Source: Klebsormidium nitens (lineage: Eukaryota > Streptophyta > Klebsormidiophyceae > Klebsormidiales > Klebsormidiaceae). From it: a stretch of DNA of 38,102 nucleotides. The position numbers were made by a program, and so were the translations under genes. The stretch is taken from contig DF237694.1 of assembly GCA_000708835.1 (NCBI GenBank), positions 1-38,102 of the forward strand. The letters run 5' to 3'. A model generated the notes under the pieces. The model ran no database searches and was not told where the DNA came from. It worked only from the letters and a program-made list of their open reading frames with translations. Positions 33,972-38,102 of the stretch are shown here, piece after piece; the first letter of the stretch is position 1; each line of letters opens with the position of its first letter.

Positions 33972-36955
33972 ATGGATGTGGCGACGGCGACCGTGGCGCC
34001 GGCGGCCCCGGTGACGGCGGAGCGGCCCGTGCCGGCGGACCTGGACCAGGCGCTCAAGAACCCAGGTACCGCCCACAGCCCAGCCAGAACGAGGCTGACT
34101 GACGAGGGCCAAGTGATGTCGAGGGGTTCAACAAAACGAGTCCCCTCCTGCAGAGTCGGCCGGGAGTCGGCTGCATGCGGCGGGTGGCCGCAAGCGTGCT
34201 GCTTTCCTGGAAGCTTGCAGGACCGTCGTTGCTTGCTGGCATCTGTTGAAGCGGCCACAAATTCGCGTGCGCCCATTTTGTGCGCACGTGTCAACATGTT
34301 GAATATCTTGGTGGGCAGTCTCTTCTTTTGTTCTGCTGCTGCAAAGAACCTTTTGTCCTTTGCGCACGAGGAGAAGACGAAGAGGAAAGCTCGTTTCAAG
34401 GAGCACAGCGCTGCTCCGTAGCTGACAGCCCAATAATCACGCTGCGCTTGCAATCGTAAGAAGATTTCATTTGACATGGGCATGACACAGGGGCGGTGCG
34501 ACGTCATCTCTCAGGGTAGCTTTTGAGTCTGCATAAGAAAAGAGAACAGATAGAGAAATCCCAAGGAGTCAAGTCGAGCTTCAGAACCTGTCGCTTTGAT
34601 ATAGGTCTTTATTAATGACAGCAGTCTTCGCAGCAAGCGGTTGATTGTGGGCGAGATCTCGGACACGACCTTTCTGCTTTACTTTTAGTCGCTTTCGTTG
34701 ATGAACCCTCTCTGTGGTTACTCCTCCCTTGCCAGGCCTGCCGCGCGCTCTAGTTGCCCCGAGCCGCGAGCGCCCTGACGGCAGCCGCGCCTTCCACGAC
34801 CCCAAAAGCCTCAGCGTGCTGCAGCAGCACGTCGAGTTCTTCGACAGGTAACGCGCGCGCCCGCCTTCGGCAACACCCCACCATTTCCTCCCGTGCCGGC
34901 ACCACGCACTTTTCGGCGCTGCCCGGCTCTTTCCTGCATACACGCTTCCAGAGTTTGGCAATTCCTCAAGTGTAGGCCCTCTTTCGGTGTGCACCCCCGT
35001 GTCAGGTGACAGGGCCGCAGCCTGAAGTTGGATGGCTGGCTGCGCAGGAGAAAGACGGGCATCATCATGCCGTGGGACACGTATGCAGGTGAGCCCCTGC
35101 CGAGAGCACTGGTAGCCCACAAGTGGGCGGTGCCGCACTTGACCAGATCCGAAGAGCCGCTCCGAACGGCATCTCGGAACCGTGAGTTTGAATGTTGAGG
35201 CTGACGAGAGCGCCAGATGAGATAGTTGGTCGCTTGCGCAAGCATCGAGCCCTTGATTCAGAGAATCATCCAAACGATCGCTTGTCCTTCTCACACTAAA
35301 ACTCGACGATCCTGCACTCCAGATCAATCAGCGGTAAAATACTCGTTGAGCAACTTCGTTTCCGAGCTTTCAATGTGCTATGCCCACAGGCCTGAAAGAT
35401 GCCCAGAGATGCCCCTTCCTCCCTGCTCACTTCGGCGCGTGATGTTCGGGTGCAGGCTTCCGCGCGGTGGGCTTCAGCATGGTGCTGTCGCTGGTGTTCT
35501 CCGCCCTCATCAACGGCTCCCTCAGCTACTTCTCGCAGGACGTGAGCCACCCGATCCTTTGCGCTATGAAGCGAGCGCCAGATCGGGCAGCCGCTATTCA
35601 AAGCAGTCTTACATTTCAGGCCAATTCTGAAAAGGAGTCTCGCACGTTGCATTGCACTTCAGAAGTTGTGGCAAGAGTGGTGCTGCTACTAGTAGTGGCT
35701 TTTTGTTGACGCCGCGGCATGGGCGGGTGCAGTCGTGGCTGCCGGACCCGCTGTTGAGCATCAAGGTGCGCAACATCCACGGCTGCAAGCACGGCAGCGA
35801 CTCCGAGTCCTACGACACCGAGGGCAGGCAAGCCGCCGCCACGCTTCCAACTCCTTTACACGTCGCTCGCACTTTGGCTAGACAGGAGAGAGCAGGGGTG
35901 GGAGCCGAAGAGCGAAGATTAGGGCAGCCACGAGGTTGTTTGTTTTTAAGGGGCCTTTGAAGACCTTTTCTATCTTATTCTTCTTTTTTGATGGGTTGAA
36001 TGAGATGGTTTTTGCGAAGTTTTACCCGACTTCTGCCTTGCATTTCCCAGCAAAGACAGCCCCTTAAGTTCAGCGCGGGCGTGGTGGGTGCAGGTTCGTT
36101 CCCGAGAAGTTCGAGGAGATCTTCAGCAAGCACGACCGCAGCGGCAAGGGCTCGCTCACCTTCATGGAGATGCTCGCGCTCACCGAGACCAACAAGAACG
36201 CCTTCGACGCCTTCGGCTGGTCAGTACCCACCCGCCAGCAAAAAAATGAGGGTGCTACCAGGAGCAATGAGTACTTAGGTCAATAAATGCAGGAGAGGAA
36301 CAACGTTCTCAAGTTTGGAATGCGTCGACCGGTCGACGTTGGGGGCCCAGTTTTTTCCTATTGAGCATTCAGTTGTGAGCGACAAGCCTCGACTGGTCTG
36401 TTCAAAATATTACACGTTCGATACGTTTTGCCGAAGGCGCCTTCAGAGCGTGCGGATTGAATGTCGTGCAAAATCAGCTCCAGGCAGATATTGACCCCGT
36501 AGCAGACTGCAGAGTCACCGCTGGCCTCAGTTACGGTTGATATTTCCGCTGTTCCGCGCGTGCAGGATCGCGGAGAAGCTGGAGTGGGGCGTCACCTTCT
36601 GGCTGCTGGCGGACCACCGCGGCCGCGTGGCCAAGGAGCACATCCGCGAGTGCCTCGACGGTCAGCCGCACCGCGCCGCCACGCCCGACGCGGCTGGCCC
36701 TCTTCTTCAAGCCTGCTTCCCTGATAGCTGCGAAGTACCGGCCCTTTCGTGTCTGCCAATCTGTGTCAACCAATTGTCGTGACTCCAGTGCTTCCGGCCG
36801 GGGGTTGCCGTAAGATGGTCGCCTGACGTGTGCGTGCCGTGTCCGGTGCAGGCTCGGTTTTCTACCGCATCGAGAAGGAGCGCCAGGAGGAGGCCCACCG
36901 CAAGCAGGGGCGGGGGCATGCCCCCGCCAGCCACGGCCACACGGACGCGGAGTAG
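33972..36955 (+). CDS. Caleosin / peroxygenase (lipid-droplet haem protein)
   Basis: Eight exons join into 250 residues: 33972-34065, 34736-34847, 35048-35088, 35456-35541, 35733-35827, 36094-36219, 36566-36660 and 36852-36955. Caleosins are lipid-droplet or ER haem proteins that transfer oxygen from fatty-acid hydroperoxides. Family marks are LQQHVEFFDR, IIMPWDTYAGFRAVGFS, IKVRNIHGCKHGSDS, YDTEGRFVPEKFEEIFSKHD and DGSVFYRIEKER. His63 and His131 are 68 residues apart and fit the two haem-binding histidines of plant caleosins. A hydrophobic hairpin (about 86-110) follows the EF-hand, and a P..P motif (115-117) stands where the proline knot lies. Oddities: the EF-hand loop (68-79, DRRKTGIIMPWD) lacks the usual Asn and Asp at positions 3 and 5, while a second EF-like loop (157-168, DRSGKGSLTFME) is nearly canonical. 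The donor after 35827 is GC. TGTAA follows the stop. Confidence 0.95.
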
Positions 36956-38102
36956 CGCGACGGCTGAAAGCCCCTCAACGGCAAATCAGGGCTTGTGACT
37001 GTAGAAAGGATCAGGAAAGCGAACCAGGACGTTCAGGATATGAGAAGTACACAGAGTGATTTCCAGTACTGTTTGTAAAGAGCGGCGAGGTTGGCACACG
37101 AAGCACGGCTTATAGATGCATGCTTAACAGAGGATTGGGTGGTTTTTGCTGTTCCGATATGTCCCAATAAGTTCTCTTGATTGATCTGCGAGCTATGCCA
37201 GGTCGCGTGAAGCGGAGACCTTCAAGGACAAGCTATGAGAACACTCGAGACCGTGACGTTACAGATCCACAAAGTTGGTGCGTCAACCTGTGGCGCACCT
37301 GTGCCTGGCATGGCGCACCGCAGACGAGCTTCATCTTTACTGCAAGATAGAACACAGCGCGGTCACCTCATGCCGGATCGATTTGCCGTGTGCCCCTCTG
37401 CATGTGAACCGGTCAGATAGAACCATCTAGTAGTAGCCTAGGTACGATAGATGTTTACGCTCGTCCCGGCCGGATCCGCCAGTCGCCGCTGCAGTGCGCT
37501 GTGCTTTGAAAGCATTTTGTGAAGGTGTTTTGCATCTCGTGCCGGGCGCGTCAGCATTATGCATACTGCACATGGGCCGAAGACCTAACTTGATAATGTG
37601 TGAAACCGCGCTGCAACATGTGCGCTTAGGCTTTGCACCCGGAATGACACGGGCAAAACGAAGCGCGCCCAGCCGCGCGTGTATGAGAAAGATTAGCTTT
37701 ATCCTAATCTGCACATGTTGACCGTCATTACAACGTATACTGATCATGCGGGGGCATCCGTGGCACCTGTGGCCCATTAGCCTAGTGGTACATGCTTTGC
37801 TCAGAATCACGCATGTGCGTGCTTAATGAAGTTCAGCTCACTGTATAATGTACATGACACCAACAACCTGCGATCCATCTTACAAGTGCACACATTCATT
37901 ACGTAACCACGCGAAGCCGAATCGATAGCAATTGCGCATCCATCTAATTTCTGTGGATACAACAAGCCGAAGATTTACAACAAGTCGAACAAGTCTCTTT
38001 CAGTGCAGTAGAGGCCACGCGAACCGCTCACTTTACCCTAATCGCCTATCGCTTCCTGCATATCTATGCTCAACCCGTTTCCTTAAATAATATAAGGTGT
38101 CG
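36956..38102. other. 3' flank of the caleosin gene, no further gene seen
   Basis: The first ~120 bases are probably the caleosin 3' UTR. Beyond that there are only short frames without recognisable content. A small palindrome, CACGCATGTGCGTG (about 37809-37822), can form a hairpin. No tRNA-like fold was found. Confidence 0.5.
37074..37078 (+). terminator. Putative poly(A) signal TGTAA for the caleosin gene
   Basis: TGTAA occurs 119 bases after the stop codon at 36955, at typical green-algal 3' UTR spacing. It is the only such pentamer I noted in the first 150 bases after the stop. Confidence 0.5.

Noticed and set aside
37765-37835. tRNA-like stretch (GCCTAGTGGTA)
   Set aside because: It resembles an A-box, but no matching B-box, anticodon arm or acceptor stem could be folded.
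1-38102. CRISPR array, bacterial operon or prophage
   Set aside because: No regularly spaced direct repeats, no ribosome-binding-site-led gene strings, and every gene has spliceosomal introns; the DNA is eukaryotic nuclear.

Overview
The window looks like nuclear DNA from a green alga (Chlorophyta). Genes are split into many short GC-rich exons. Introns are GT-AG, most acceptors read TGCAG, and two introns use GC donors. TGTAA, the green-algal poly(A) signal, lies downstream of three of the five genes. Two and a half copies of a CCCTAAAA (TTTTAGGG) telomere-type repeat are present. All recognised proteins are of plant or algal type. I cannot name the genus; a trebouxiophyte-like alga is only a guess.

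Layout. 1-4.4 kb: AT-richer repeat DNA with a decayed Ty1/copia Gag on the minus strand, interrupted by a ~503-bp hAT-type non-autonomous transposon, then short repeats. 4.39-11.05 kb (minus): a large LRR plus seven-bladed WD40 protein with a DWD box; 18 exons are resolved and the 5' end is not. 11.7-13.4 kb: gene-poor, with a G-quadruplex motif and a doubtful small secreted-peptide ORF. 13.38-18.46 kb (minus): a 15-exon ERD6-like MFS sugar transporter. 18.93-23.55 kb (plus): a 14-exon plastid-type MATE transporter, divergent from the sugar transporter across a 475-bp shared promoter. 24.91-31.45 kb (minus): a 16-exon plastid-type long-chain acyl-activating enzyme (AAE15/16-like), crossed by an assembly gap with a falsely duplicated flank. 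33.97-36.96 kb (plus): an 8-exon caleosin/peroxygenase. The last ~1.1 kb is 3' flank.

Nothing indicates an operon or a multi-gene defence system. Two functional links are possible. The acyl-activating enzyme and the caleosin are divergent neighbours and both act in fatty-acid or lipid-droplet metabolism. The sugar transporter and the MATE share a bidirectional promoter. The least understood gene is the LRR-WD40 protein, which has the same domain order as an uncharacterised land-plant family and carries a candidate CUL4-DDB1 docking motif.

Exon boundaries were assigned by hand, checking phase and splice sites at every junction. The four gene models from the sugar transporter onward keep one open frame from ATG to stop, except across the assembly gap.
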